Shown here piece after piece: positions 29,942 to 39,552 of a stretch of DNA of 64,000 nt. Positions within the stretch are counted from its first letter, which is position 1. Every line of letters begins with the position of its first letter. Both the position numbers and the translations under genes were made by a program. The notes below the pieces were generated by a model, which did not search any database, was not told the DNA's origin, and worked only from the letters and a program-made list of their open reading frames with translations. This DNA comes from CAVSRC01 sp963798195 (GTDB lineage: Bacteria > Pseudomonadota > Alphaproteobacteria > Rhizobiales > Kaistiaceae), in the NCBI GenBank assembly GCA_963798195.1, contig CAWCSF010000006.1, forward strand, positions 1 through 64,000, in the 5' to 3' direction.

Positions 29942-30598
29942 ATGAAGTTCTTCGTCGATACCGCCGATGTCGGCGAAATCCGTGAACTCGCCGCCAGCGG
30001 TCTTCTCGATGGCGTCACGACCAATCCCTCGCTGATCGCCAAGGCCGGACGCCCGATCAAGACGGTGATTGCGGAAATCTGCGAGGCCGTCGACGGCCCG
30101 GTTTCGGCCGAGGTCGCCGCCACCGATTTCGACGGCATGATGGCCGAGGCCGGCATCCTAGCGCCGATCGCCAAGAACGTGACGATCAAGGTGCCGCTGA
30201 CCTGGGACGGGCTCAAGGCCTGCCGGGCGCTCTCGCAGCGCGGCACCAAGGTCAACGTGACGCTCTGCTTCTCGGCCAACCAGGCGCTGCTCGCCGCCAA
30301 GGCCGGCGCCACCTTCATCTCGCCATTCGCCGGCCGTCTCGACGACATCGGCTTCGACGGGATGGAAGTGATCCGCGAGATCCGCGTGATCTACGACAAC
30401 TTCGAGAGCCTCAACACCGAGATCCTCGCCGCCTCCATCCGCACGCCGCTGCACGTCAAGCAGGCCGCGATGGCCGGCGCCGATGTCGCGACAATCCCGC
30501 CGGCGATCCTCAAGAGCCTGGTCAAGCATCCGCTGACCGACAAGGGCCTCGAAAACTTCCTCGCCGACTGGAAGAAGACCGGCCAGACCATCTCCTGA
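29942..30598 (+). CDS. tal: Transaldolase (TalC/fructose-6-phosphate aldolase subfamily)
   Basis: A 218-residue small-type transaldolase, a TIM barrel. MKFFVDTAD, GVTTNPSLIAK, the Schiff-base lysine in VTIKVPLTWDG, VTLCFSANQALLAAKAGA and FISPFAGRLDD are canonical. It interconverts sugar phosphates in the non-oxidative pentose phosphate pathway, or cleaves fructose-6-phosphate in close relatives; the two activities cannot be separated by eye. GGAGG precedes the ATG by five bases. In rhizobia it often follows priA divergently, as here. Confidence 0.93.
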   Translation: MKFFVDTADVGEIRELAASGLLDGVTTNPSLIAKAGRPIKTVIAEICEAVDGPVSAEVAATDFDGMMAEAGILAPIAKNVTIKVPLTWDGLKACRALSQRGTKVNVTLCFSANQALLAAKAGATFISPFAGRLDDIGFDGMEVIREIRVIYDNFESLNTEILAASIRTPLHVKQAAMAGADVATIPPAILKSLVKHPLTDKGLENFLADWKKTGQTIS

Positions 30599-30608
30599 GG
30601 CGCGTCGC

Positions 30609-31484
30609 ATGTCGGGGGACGGCATGACGCTCGACCGCACATTTCCGACTGCCCGGCTTTCGGATGCGGACGAGGCGGTTTTCACGGCGGCGCGATCGGT
30701 AGCGGAGCCGCCGCCAGCCATAGAGTCGGTGGAACAGGCAGGCGTGCCGAAGGGCGCGCTCACGGCCGGACACCACGTCGGCAAGACGATCTATCCGAAG
30801 GTCACGCGCGACTTCTGGGTCTATGTGCCCAGCCAATACGACGGCCGCACGCCGGCCAACCTCATGGTGTTCCAGGATGGCAAGAGCTACCTCGAGCGCA
30901 CCAACGCTGCGACCGTCTTCGACAACCTGATTGCCAGTGGCGATCTCAAGCCGACCATTGCCGTCTTCATCCAGCCCGGGGAGATCGAGGGCCAGCCGGC
31001 GGGCTCGCGCGGCAACCGCCCGTTCGAATACGACAGCCTCACCGACGCCTATGTCACCTTCCTGCTCGAAGAACTGCTGCCCGAGGCGACCGGGAGTCTC
31101 GAGATCACCGAGGATCCCGCGGGCCGGGCGATCTGCGGCATGAGCTCCGGCGGCATCTGCGCCTTCAATGCCGCATGGGAACGGCCGGACAAATTCGGCC
31201 GCGTTGTCTCCCATGTCGGCAGCTTCACCAATATCCGCGGCGGGCACGCTTATCCGTCGCGGGTGCGCCAGAACGCCAGGCGGCCGCTCCGCGTCTTCCT
31301 CCAGGGCGGCGCCGGCGACCTCGACAATGGCTACGGCAACTGGCCGGTCGCCAATTTCGACATGGCCGCGGCGCTGGCGTGGAAGGGATACGACATGCGC
31401 TTCGAGTTCGGGCTCGGCGCGCACAACTTCATCCACGCCGCCGCCACGCTTCCGCAGACCCTGCGCTGGATCTTCCGGGCTTGA
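30609..31484 (+). CDS. Putative alpha/beta-hydrolase esterase (enterochelin-esterase-like)
   Basis: A 291-residue hydrolase. The domain starts near residue 65 (RDFWVYVPSQYD) and shows the nucleophile elbow GMSSGGICAF, the oxyanion region IAVFIQPGEI and a candidate catalytic His in GLGAHNFIHAA. It resembles the Fes/esterase D group that cleaves esters of siderophores or thioesters, but nothing nearby handles iron. Starts 10 bp after the transaldolase gene; a second ATG lies five codons later. The final TTGA overlaps the likely TTG start of the next gene. Confidence 0.82.
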   Translation: MSGDGMTLDRTFPTARLSDADEAVFTAARSVAEPPPAIESVEQAGVPKGALTAGHHVGKTIYPKVTRDFWVYVPSQYDGRTPANLMVFQDGKSYLERTNAATVFDNLIASGDLKPTIAVFIQPGEIEGQPAGSRGNRPFEYDSLTDAYVTFLLEELLPEATGSLEITEDPAGRAICGMSSGGICAFNAAWERPDKFGRVVSHVGSFTNIRGGHAYPSRVRQNARRPLRVFLQGGAGDLDNGYGNWPVANFDMAAALAWKGYDMRFEFGLGAHNFIHAAATLPQTLRWIFRA

Positions 31485-31795
31485 GCACCGGCGAAATCCT
31501 CGAGCACGCGCTTCTCGACGTCAAAGAGGGCGAGGGAGAAGCGTTCGAGTCGGCAATGAAAGAGGCACTGCCGCTGATCGCCGCGAGCGAAGGCTTCCTC
31601 GGCCTCCAGGTCCTGCCCTGCATCGAAGCGCCCGGCCGCCGCTACCTGCTGCTGGTGCGCTGGCGGAGCGTCGCCGATCACGATCCGGGTTTCCGCGGCT
31701 CAGACCGCTACCCGCGCTGGAAGGCCCTGCTCCACCATTTCTACGATCCGTTTCCGGTGGTGCAGCATTATGGACCGCCCATCGCCGAAGCCTGA
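31481..31795 (+). CDS. Antibiotic biosynthesis monooxygenase-like (ABM) domain protein
   Basis: A 104-residue ferredoxin-like-fold protein with the ABM pattern: ILEHALLDVKEG, EAFESAMKEALPLIAASEGFLG, YLLLVRWRSVADHDPGFRGS and HHFYDPFPVVQHY. Members are cofactor-free monooxygenases or small ligand-binding proteins. The start is inferred as TTG at 31481, overlapping the esterase stop (TTGA), because the frame has no ATG before the domain. Probably co-translated with the esterase. Function of this copy unknown. Confidence 0.75.
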   Translation: MSTGEILEHALLDVKEGEGEAFESAMKEALPLIAASEGFLGLQVLPCIEAPGRRYLLLVRWRSVADHDPGFRGSDRYPRWKALLHHFYDPFPVVQHYGPPIAEA

Positions 31796-31831
31796 ACGCC
31801 GGTGCTGCCGACTCCGTCCCGGGGCCGCAGA

Positions 31832-32089
31832 TCAGCCCTTGTTGGCGCGTTCGGCCCGGGTCTTTGGGTCCATGTTCTCGAAGCTTTCGACGACGCCTTC
31901 GGTTTTTGTTTTCGCGTCCGGCTGATCCTGACGCTGATTGCGGAACCGTACCTGATCCTTGCCCTGAAGCTTGTTGTCGCCGTGAATATCGTTCGCGAGC
32001 GTGTCCTCAGCCACTTCCGTGTCGGGATCGCCGCTGCCGACCCCTTGGTGGCCCTTCTTCTCGCCCATTCCTTGATCTGCGCGTGCCAT
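31832..32089 (-). CDS. Small hydrophilic hypothetical protein
   Basis: Encodes 85 residues rich in Asp, Gly, Lys and Gln with few hydrophobics, starting MARADQGMGEKKGHQ; probably disordered. CAAGGAG lies ten bases before the ATG, a good ribosome-binding site. I do not recognise a domain. Similar Gly/Lys/Asp-rich small proteins are often stress-induced in rhizobia, but no function can be claimed. Confidence 0.6.
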   Translation of the reverse strand: MARADQGMGEKKGHQGVGSGDPDTEVAEDTLANDIHGDNKLQGKDQVRFRNQRQDQPDAKTKTEGVVESFENMDPKTRAERANKG

Positions 32090-32297
32090 TTGGCTGAACT
32101 CCTTGGTGATGACTGGTGGTCAACGCGCTGGCGAGCGAGGAGTTCGAAATCAATCTTCCCGCTGGCGCTTGGCAGTGGAGAGGCCATGGGAACACCAAGG
32201 GGCTGGACGCGCACACGGCCTCGCGTTCCCGCGCGCTGCTCGCGCCGGGTGATGATCCTTTCAACGAACACCTCACGTCCTGAGACATGAAGGGGTT
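32090..32297. other. Gene-free stretch
   Basis: 208 bp upstream of the small protein gene. It should contain that gene's promoter, but I see no convincing -35/-10 pair, and no believable coding frame on either strand. Confidence 0.5.
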
Positions 32298-32681
32298 GGC
32301 GGGCGCTCGAAGAGTGCCTGCTCGGGTAGTCCGTGTGTTGGCGCTCTGCCAAGCGCCCGCCGCGACGGCTTGCCGCGAGCCCTGCTCGCGCGTTTCCCGG
32401 CCGGCGCTTCGGCCCGCCTGGTCTGCGGCGGGCCTTAAGCCCCGTAGGGGCAGCCGGTCCTAGTGCCGACGGACCGTGCCGGGATCGCCCCGACCGGCTG
32501 GAGGCAGGAGACCTCCGGACCGGGCAGGGACGCCGCTCCGCTTCCCCGTGAGTTCCTGTCGACACGGACCCCTTGCAGGAAGCGGACGCCGGGAAGTATG
32601 CGGCCAGTTCGTGCGAGGGGGATTACTTTTATCTTATCCCCGCTCTCCGGAGCGGGGTTAGACTCGTGCGCCCCTTGGCGC
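32298..32681. ncRNA. Candidate structured RNA: run of nine or more consecutive hairpins
   Basis: No credible protein gene, but near-perfect stems follow one another: GGCGGGCGCT (32298-32307)/AGCGCCCGCC (32352-32361) enclosing an 8-bp stem; CGCGAGC/GCTCGCG (32374-32390); GGCCCGCC/GGCGGGCC (32411-32434); GCCCC/GGGGC (32439-32451); CAGCCGGTC/GACCGGCTG (32451-32500); GGAGG/CCTCC (32500-32516); CCGCTTCC with CCGTG, closing with CACGG and GGAAGCGG (32538-32585); GGGGAT/ATCCCC (32618-32641); CCCCGCTC/GAGCGGGG (32638-32657); GCGCC/GGCGC (32668-32681). Strand is undetermined and no poly-T terminator is seen. It could be a large non-coding RNA or a cluster of palindromic elements. Confidence 0.45.
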
Positions 32682-32772
32682 GGCTCTGTCGCCCGACGAT
32701 TGACGAACGTGTCAGCGCCACCAGATAGCAGCGCAAGCGATTGCATCGTGTCGGTCTGGAAAGTGAGAACCC

Positions 32773-33156
32773 ATGAACAAGCCGGTGAAGACTCCCGACG
32801 CGAGTCATCCGATCACGATCGCACCGAATCCGGGCAGGGTCGTCGTCACAGGCGGGCGGCAAGGTCATTGCCGATTCGACACGCGCGCTGACGCTGCGCG
32901 AGTCGTCCTACCCGCCGGTCCACTACATTCCGCGCGCCGATGTCGACATGGCGCTGCTGACGCGAACGGACCACGCCACCTACTGCCCCTACAAGGGCGA
33001 CTGCGCCTACTACAGCATTCCGGCCGGTGGCGAGCGCTCGGTCAACGCGGTGTGGACCTACGAGGCGCCCTACGACGCCGTGGCCGCGATCAAGGACCAC
33101 CTCGCCTTCTATCCGAGCCGTGTCGACGCGATCGAGGAATGGCGCGGACTGACTGA
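32773..33156 (+). CDS. DUF427 domain protein (one frameshift)
   Basis: About 124 residues once a 1-bp insertion near 32851 is removed: the start MNKPVKTPDASHPITIAPN joins GGKVIADSTRAL, ESSYPPVHYIPRADV, LLTRTDHATYCPYKGDCAYY, then WTYEAPYDAVAAIKDHLAFYPSRVD. These are the landmarks of DUF427, a small beta-rich fold of unknown activity. The exact stop is unclear: the natural frame runs past the usual end into the convergent permease gene, so a second indel near 33150 is possible. GTGAGAACCC precedes the ATG. Confidence 0.82.
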   Translation: MNKPVKTPDASHPITIAPNPGRVVVTGGRQGHCRFDTRADAARVVLPAGPLHSARRCRHGAADANGPRHLLPLQGRLRLLQHSGRWRALGQRGVDLRGALRRRGRDQGPPRLLSEPCRRDRGMARTD

Positions 33157-33159
33157 CGC

Positions 33160-34223
33160 CTATCGCCCCTGCCAGGGCATGACCTTGCGCTCGACCCACT
33201 GCAGCACGACGGTCAGCAGCACGCCGAGCGCCATGACCACGAACAGGCCGGCGTACATTTTGTCGGGGATCAGGACTTCCCAGTAGTAGTAGGTCATGAA
33301 GCCGACGCCCTGCTTGGCGCGCAGGAACTCGACCGCGATGATGACGATCAGCGCGGTGCCGAGCGCGAGGCGGAGCCCGGCGAAGATGATCGGCAGCGCC
33401 GCCGGCAGGATGACGTGCCACAGCAGGCGGAGACCGCGGGCGCCGTAGTTGCGGCCGGCCTGGATGAACACCGGATCGATGTCGCGCACGCCGGCCATGG
33501 TGTTGATGGCGACCAGGAAGAAGACCGAGATCGCGACGACGGCGATCTTCGGCCCCTCGCCGAAGGGATCGGCGAACATCAGCATGACCAGCGGGAAGAT
33601 GGCGATCTTGGGCAGCACGTAGATCGCCGAAAGCGTCGTATCGAGCATCAGGCGGACGGTCTGGTTGACGCCCATGACGACGCCGAGCAGCAGGCCGGGA
33701 ATGGCGCCGATGACGAAGCCGATGGCGACGCGGGCGAGCGTGATCCACACATGGCTCTCGGTGAACAGGCCCCAGACCCCGGCAAGCCCGCTCTCGCTGC
33801 CATGCCTCCGGGATCAGCCACGGCCGGCCGAAGAGGCTGGTGTGCGAGAACTTGTCGTAGCCGGTGGTGAGGCTCCACAGCGCCTGCGCGATGCGCGTCG
33901 GCGGCGGAAACCACAGCGGGCTGAGGATGCCGGCATCGACGATGAGCTGCCAGGCGATGAGCGCCAGCACCGGGAAGCCGAAGGCCAGCGTGCGCTCGTA
34001 GAGCCGTGCGGCGGCGCGGCGGCACCATGCGCCCGATGCGCTCGGCGATCATCACGATCAGCGCGAAGTCGCCGGCCATGCCCGAGCCACCAGAAATTCC
34101 ACCACAGGCCGGCGACGAAGAAGACCGCGTTCCACGCCAGCGAAGGCCGGCGGCGAGGATGGCGACGCCGGCCCACAGGTTCGGCATGCGCGGCACCGGA
34201 CCGCTGCCGGCCGGCGCGCTCAT
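33160..34223 (-). CDS. NitT/TauT-family ABC transporter permease (about four frameshifts)
   Basis: About 354 residues when read through shifts near 33799, 34015, 34083 and 34143. In order: start MSAPAGSGPVPRMPNLWAGV, then LAWNAVFFVAGLWWNFWW, GDFALIVMIAERIGRM, LYERTLAFGFPVLALIAWQ, then the BPD permease core with the EAA loop (AGRNYGARGLRLLWHVILPAALP) and a final helix. It has extra N-terminal helices compared with SsuC/TauC. The protein would carry an organic anion, sulfonate, nitrate or similar nutrient. Many shifts within 350 bp mean either decay or poor sequence. Confidence 0.8.
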
Positions 34224-35038
34224 TCCTGCATCTCCATGGCGCGCGCCACCTCGGCGCCAGGCGCTGCCAGATCTCGCCGCGCAGTTCGGCGAAGGCCGGC
34301 GTGTTGACCGTGTCGCTGTTGCGCGGACGCGGGATATCGACGGTGTAGGTCGCGAGATTGCGGCCGGGATGGGCGGTCATCAGGATCACCCGGTCGCCGA
34401 GCAGGATCGCCTCGTCGAGGCTGTGGGTGATGTAGACGACGGTCTTGCGCGTCTCCTCCCAGATGCGCAGCAGCTCCTCCTGCAGCACGATGCGCGTCTG
34501 CGCGTCGAGCGCGCCGAGCGGCTCGTCCATCAGCAGCACTTCCGGATCGTTGGCGAGCGCGCGGATGATGCTGACCCGCTGCTTCATGCCGCCGGAAATC
34601 TGGTGCGGGTAGTAGCTGGCGAACTTGCGCAAGCCGACGCGCTCCAGCCACGCGGTCGGCGACCTCCAGCCGCTCCGCCCTGCCGATGCCGCGCATCTGC
34701 AGGCCGAAGGCGACGTTGTCGATCACCGTCTTCCACGGGAAGACTGCGTATTCCTGGAAGACGACGCTGTTCAGCGGCTTCGCCGGGTCGGCGCCGGGGC
34801 GGATTTCCAGCGTGCCGGAGGTGTGGTGGTCGAGGCCGGCGAGCATGCGGAGATAGGTGGACTTGCCGCAGCCGGACGGGCCGACGATGCAGACGAACTC
34901 GCCCTCGGCGACGTCGAGATCGAAATCGAGCAGCGCCGTCACCGTGCCGCGCGCCGTCGCATAGACCTTGCTGACGGAACGCGAGACGATCTTCGGCTCG
35001 GACGCGCCGGCTGCGACCGGAAGTGATGCGGTGGTCAT
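34220..35038 (-). CDS. NitT/TauT-family ABC transporter ATPase (two frameshifts)
   Basis: About 272 residues. Walker A GPSGCGKST and Q-loop FQEYAVFPWKTV are in the first frame; after a shift near 34652 the signature QISGGMKQRVSIIRAL, Walker B VLLMDEPLGALDAQT and switch His in THSLDEAI appear; after a second shift near 34258 the end is AEVARAMEMQE in the starting frame. Start set at the ATG at 35036-35038 (MTTASLPV), since the upstream frame begins with TTG. Overlaps the permease start by four bases. Confidence 0.87.
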   Translation of the reverse strand: MTTASLPVAAGASEPKIVSRSVSKVYATARGTVTALLDFDLDVAEGEFVCIVGPSGCGKSTYLRMLAGLDHHTSGTLEIRPGADPAKPLNSVVFQEYAVFPWKTVIDNVAFGLQMRGIGRAERLEVADRVAGARRLAQVRQLLPAPDFRRHEAAGQHHPRARQRSGSAADGRAARRARRADAHRAAGGAAAHLGGDAQDRRLHHPQPRRGDPARRPGDPDDRPSRPQSRDLHRRYPASAQQRHGQHAGLRRTARRDLAAPGAEVARAMEMQE

Positions 35039-35088
35039 CGGAGTGGGCAGGACGCCGGCGGACAATGCGCCCCGCCGGCGCGCGCGGC

Positions 35089-36137
35089 CTATTTCGCCGG
35101 GCCGAGGGTGTCGATCGCCTTCTTGACGAAGGTGTCGTCGACGACCTTGGAAAGGTCGAGCGGCTTGTCGTAATCGGTGCGGCCGTTCTCGCGATGGACG
35201 CGCTCGACATCGCCCAGCCCGTCGACGGAGATTTCCATGTTCGGGTCGTAGACGACCGGTGCTGCCGCTTGCGCAGCGCGTCCTCGGTGGAGTTCACGTA
35301 GGTGAGGTAGGCGTCGATGTTCTCCTTGGCGAGGTAATCGTCGCCCTGCATCATGCGCGCAGCCTCGGTGAGCGCCAGCACGAAGCGCTCGGCGACCTCG
35401 GGGCGTTCGTTGATGAACTTGCCGGAGCCGACGAAGGCGACGGTCATCAGGCCGGGCGTGAGGTCTCCGGCGAGTTCGACGCCGGTGCCCTTCTCGATCA
35501 CCTGATCGGCGAAGGGCGAGCCGAGGATGGCGGCATCGATGGAGCCGTTCTCGAACGCGGCCGGCATGTCCGGATTGCCGAGGTTGATCGACTCGACGTC
35601 GCGAATGGTCAGCTTGCCGCCCTCCAGCGCCTTGGCGAGCAGGTATTCGCCACCGCTGCCGGGACCGCCCGCGACCGCGACCTTCATCCCCTTGAGGTCG
35701 GCGACCTCCTTGACCTTGCCGCTGTCCTTCAGCGCCTTGCGCACGACCAGCTTGGTCGGGCTGTTGGTGAAGGGCTCCAGCGCGCCCGGCGCGATGATGC
35801 GAATGTCGAGGCCCTGGTTCCAGCCGTTCCACAGCGAGGTAACGATGGCGATGCCGCCGACATCGACCGATCCCTGGGTGAGGAAGGCGATTGCCTCGGT
35901 ACCGGACTTCACCCGCTCGATATCGACATCAAGGCCGTATTTCTTGAAGAGCCCGCGGCCGGCCGCGACATACATCGTCGCGAACTTCATGATCGGCACG
36001 TAGGCGACCTTGACCTTCTGCGGCGGATCGAGCGGCGCCACCATTTCGGCGGCCTGCGCCGCGGCGCCGAGCGACAATGCGGTCACGGCCGCCAGTACGG
36101 CGCGGGCCGTCCAGCCCCTTTTGTTGTCAGTCCTCAT
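35089..36137 (-). CDS. NitT/TauT-family ABC transporter substrate-binding protein (one frameshift)
   Basis: 349 residues once one missing base near 35262 is restored. Signal peptide residues 1-30 end in AAQAAE. The mature part shows VAYVPIMKFATMYVAAGRGLFKKYGLDVD, VDVGGIAIVTSLWNG, GGPGSGGEYLLAKALE and, past the shift, VYDPNMEISVDGLGDV and DDTFVKKAIDTLGPAK. This is the NMT1/SsuA-type fold. It binds a small organic ligand in the periplasm for the following ATPase and permease. Identity of the ligand is not readable. First gene of the operon. Confidence 0.88.
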
Positions 36138-36265
36138 CCTGGATCCCTCCCTGGGAGTTACGCTTGTTTGACGGCGCACTATGGGCCGACCGGGCGGGCC
36201 GACGCAAAGCCGAATTCGCCCGCGCTTAACGCGCCCTTCACCGGCGATGCGCCTAAACTCAGCGC

Positions 36266-37251
36266 ATGCCGCGAATCGCCGATCCTGACGGCCTCCTGGT
36301 CATCGCCGCGCCCGACCTGATGAAGGCCGTGGAGCGCTGGCGGCGGCACCTTGCCAGCGAGCGGCGGCTTGCCGCCAAGACCGTCGAGGCCTATTCCCGC
36401 GACGCCGAGCAGTTCCTCCGCTTCCTCACCAGCCATCTCGGAGGCGCACCGAAGCTGGCCGACTTCGCCGATCTGTCGACGACCGACATCCGCGCCTTCA
36501 TGGCGGCGCGCCGCAACGACGGCGCCGGCTCGCGCACGCTCGCCCGCGGCATCGCCGGCATCCGCTCGCTGGTGCAGTTCCTCGAGCGGGACGGCAGCGC
36601 CAACGGAGCGGCACTCCGCGCCATCCGCCCGCCGCGGCAAAAACGGACGCTGCCGAAGGCGCTGCCCGAGACGTCGGCGCGCGACGTCGTCGCGCTGGAG
36701 AATGCGCTCGACGAGGAACCGTGGATCGCCGCGCGCAACACCGCGATCCTCTCCCTGCTCTACGGCTCGGGCCTGCGCATCTCCGAGGCGCTGGGGATCA
36801 AGCGCGGCGAAGCGCCGCTGAGGGACAACGATGCGCTGCGGGTGCGCGGCAAGGGCAACAAGGAACGCATCGTGCCCGTGCTGCCGGTCGTCGCGGCGGC
36901 GATCGCCAGCTACCTCGACCAGTGCCCCTATCGTCCCGGCCATGACGGACTGCTCTTCGTCGGCGCACGCGGCGGACCGCTCAACCCACGCATCGTGCAA
37001 CGCGCCATGGCCAAGCTGCGCGGCGCGCTCGGCCTGCCCGACACGGCGACGCCGCACGCGCTGCGCCATTCCTTCGCCACGCACCTGCTCGCCAATGGCG
37101 GCGACCTCCGCGCCATCCAGGAACTGCTCGGCCACGCCAGCCTGTCGACGACGCAGATCTACACGGCGTTGACACGGACCGGCTGATGGCGGCCTACGAA
37201 AGGCCCATCCCCGCGCTGATGCCACGGCCGCGCCGTGTAGAGCCGCCATGA
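36266..37251 (+). CDS. xerC: Tyrosine recombinase XerC (one frameshift near the end)
   Basis: 328 residues when one missing base near 37167 is restored; otherwise the protein stops early at 37186 just past its active site. The N-terminal SAM-like core-binding domain spans 20-110. Catalytic residues are visible: Arg in GSGLRISEAL, Lys in RGKGNKERI, HALRHSF, LGHASL and the nucleophile Tyr in STTQIYT. The restored end reads AVDTDRLMAAYERP, the usual XerC tail. With XerD it resolves chromosome dimers at dif. In rhizobia a dedicated xerC often lies near priA and lpd, as here. Confidence 0.9.
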
Positions 37252-37380
37252 TCACGCCGCCGCCCATCTCTGGCTTATTATCCGCGCTTCGCGCGGCCCG
37301 GCGGCGTCGAATCACGACCCACCGGCAGCGCGGATGATCGCGCCCGGTGGAGCCGGCCAGCGAGCGTCCCGAACGACTGG

Positions 37381-38410
37381 ATGATCGCCGATGACCGCCT
37401 CGACCGAAGACTCCCCGCCCGCCGCACGCCGGCCCGCCGCGGCTATTCCGAACTCGGCTACGTCTTTGCCGGCGTCGGGGCCCTGCTCTTCTCGACCAAG
37501 GCCATCGCCATCAAGCTCGCCTATGTCGAGGCGGTCGATGCCGAGACGCTGCTGGCGCTGCGCATGGTGGTCTCGCTGCCGGTCTATATAGCAATCGGCG
37601 CGATGGCGATTGCCGACCGGCGCCGGCGCGGCGCGCCACTGCCTTCCGTCGCCCTGACGATCCGCGTCGCCCTGGTCGGCGCGCTCGGCTACTGGTTCGC
37701 GGCCTATGCCGACTTTTCGGGGCTGGAATACATCTCCGCCCAGTTCGAGCGGCTGATCCTGTTCACCTATCCGCTGTTCATGGTGCTGTTCGGCGCGCTC
37801 TTCTTCGGCCAGCCCATGAGCCGCCGCGCGCTCGCCGCGATCGGCGTCAGCTATCTCGGCATCGCGCTGATCTTCACCGAGAAGGTCGGCAACTTCGGCA
37901 CGCATGCGATTGTCGGCGCCGGATTCGTGCTGGCGGCCGCCCTCGCCTTCGCCTTCTACCAGCTCATCGCCAAGCCGCTGATCGGGACGGTTGGGCCGCG
38001 CCTCTTCACCTGCGTCGCGATGGGCGGCGCGGCGGTAGGCGCCTTCGCCAGCTTCCTCGTCACGCACCCGATCGGCGACCTCGTGGTGAGCCAGCGTGTC
38101 TTCGGCCTATCGGTGTTTCTGGGCCTCGGCGCGACGGTGCTGCCGTCGTTCTTCCTGAACGCGGCGCTGCACCGGATTTCGGCGCAGGCCAACGCCATCC
38201 TCGGAACGCTGTCGCCGGTGGTGACCATCCTTCTGGCGGTGCTGATCCTCGGCGAGGCCCTGACGACGACCGATCTCGCAGGCGCGGCGCTGGTGCTGGC
38301 CGGCGTCGGCTGGTTCACACTCGCCGACCTCAACGACCGCCGTCAGGCGAGCCACCAGGCGCCGAAGGCGATGGAGAGCCAAGGTGAGCGGCGCGCCGAC
38401 GCGGAAATAG
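37381..38410 (+). CDS. EamA/DMT-family transporter (ends uncertain)
   Basis: About 330 residues with ten membrane segments in two EamA repeats (GYVFAGVGALLFSTKAIAIKL at the first helix; LGTLSPVVTILLAVLILGEAL in the ninth). The frame is open from an ATG at 37381, but its first 20 residues look out of phase; an ATG at 37391 (MTASTEDSPPAARRPA) joined by a 1-bp shift near 37440 is equally possible. The open frame runs on beyond the domain (LADLNDRRQ) into the antisense of the next gene, so the true stop is probably near 38410 after an indel. Substrate unknown. Confidence 0.78.
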
Positions 38411-39552
38411 GCCCAGAAGCCGATTGTCACGCCCTCGCGGCGGGCGCGCTCGACGACGATCAGGTTGGCGACCGAACCGACCAGCGCGAAATTGCCGGCA
38501 AGGGTCGAGGCCATGGCGATGACCAGCCAGGCCCTGGCGGGATCGGCGAACGCGCCGACGAATGGCTTCAGCACGAGAACCGCGGGAACATTGCTGACAA
38601 GGTTCGACAGGACCGCCGTTACGGCAGACAGCATCGGCACACCCGCGACGTCGATCCGGCCGATGGCCGCGATCACGTCAGGGCCGATGACCGCCTTCTC
38701 AAGGCCGGCTACGACGATGAACAGGCCGGCGAACATGACCAGCAGCGGCCAGTCGATATCGAAATAGACCTTCTCCGGCTTCACCCGCCGGGTGAAGAGC
38801 AGCACCGCGCCGGCGAGGATGGCGACCCGCGCCACCGGCTGGCCCGGCGAAGAACAGCACGACCATGACCAGCGTCACTGCGAGCGTCTTGAGCACCAGC
38901 CCGCGATGATAGCGGACCGGGCCGGCCTCGACCTGCGGCAGCCGCTCGCGGGTGAAGAACTCCTGCCGGTGCAAGACCGGCGATGAGGACGACGGTCAGC
39001 ACCAGCGTCACCAGCGGCCACCGGCGCCAGCGCTGCGACGAAATCGACATAGGGAATGCGCGACAGCGCGCCGATGATCATGTTCTGCGGATTGCCGGTG
39101 ATGGTGGCGACACTGCCGGCATTCGAGGCCATGGCCACGGCCAGGAGATAGGGCACCGGGTTGCGCTTCAGCCGGGTCACCAGTTCCAGCACCAGCGGCG
39201 TCATGACCAGGCAGATCGTATCGTTGACCAGGAAGGCCGAGAGCACCCCGGCCACCGCGACGATGGCCGCGAGCAGCGCCAGCGGGTGGCGGGCGCGCGT
39301 GACCACGAAAGCGGTCGCCAGCCGGAAGAAGCCGGAGAGGCGGAGATTGGCGACGACGATCATCACGCCGAGCAGCAGCGTGATGGTGCGCATGTCGATG
39401 GCGGCGTAGGCCTCCTGCAGGTCGAGCACGCCGAAGCCGACCATGAGGCTGGCGCCGAGCAGCGCCGCGCCGGCCCGGTCGATGCGGTAGCCGGGGAAGC
39501 GGCCGACCGCCATGACGAAATAGGTGACCGCGAAGATGGCAACCGCGAGCAT
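38343..39552 (-). CDS. SLC13/ArsB-type anion permease (about four frameshifts)
   Basis: About 403 residues in the CitMHS/ArsB superfamily, read through shifts near 39020, 38972, 38843 and 38378. Landmarks are LNDTICLV-like FLVNDTICLVMTPLVLEL, SNAGSVATITGNPQNMIIGALS, RVKPEKVYFDIDWPLLVMFAGLF, NLVSNVPAVLVLKPFV, and GNFALVGSVANLIVVERARREG (the NP-N and SNAG pattern of these carriers). It has about eleven helices. Family members move dicarboxylates, citrate, arsenite or sulfate; the substrate is not readable here. It converges on the EamA gene. Confidence 0.8.

Noticed and set aside
32298..32681. RNase P RNA, tmRNA, SRP RNA or a cobalamin riboswitch in the hairpin array
   Set aside because: The conserved landmarks are missing: no GAGGAAAGTCC or its complement, no T-arm or tag-peptide frame, no SRP tetraloop region, and only a short CAGGAGAC resemblance to the riboswitch without its GGGAA or GCCACTG elements.
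32435..32746. A 103-codon frame on the minus strand across the hairpin array
   Set aside because: No domain, no ribosome-binding site and composition forced by palindromic GC-rich sequence; it looks like a chance frame.
36266..37251. Integrase of a mobile element instead of XerC
   Set aside because: Full XerC layout and typical length after frameshift correction, no attachment site or cargo genes, and a chromosomal neighbourhood fitting xerC.
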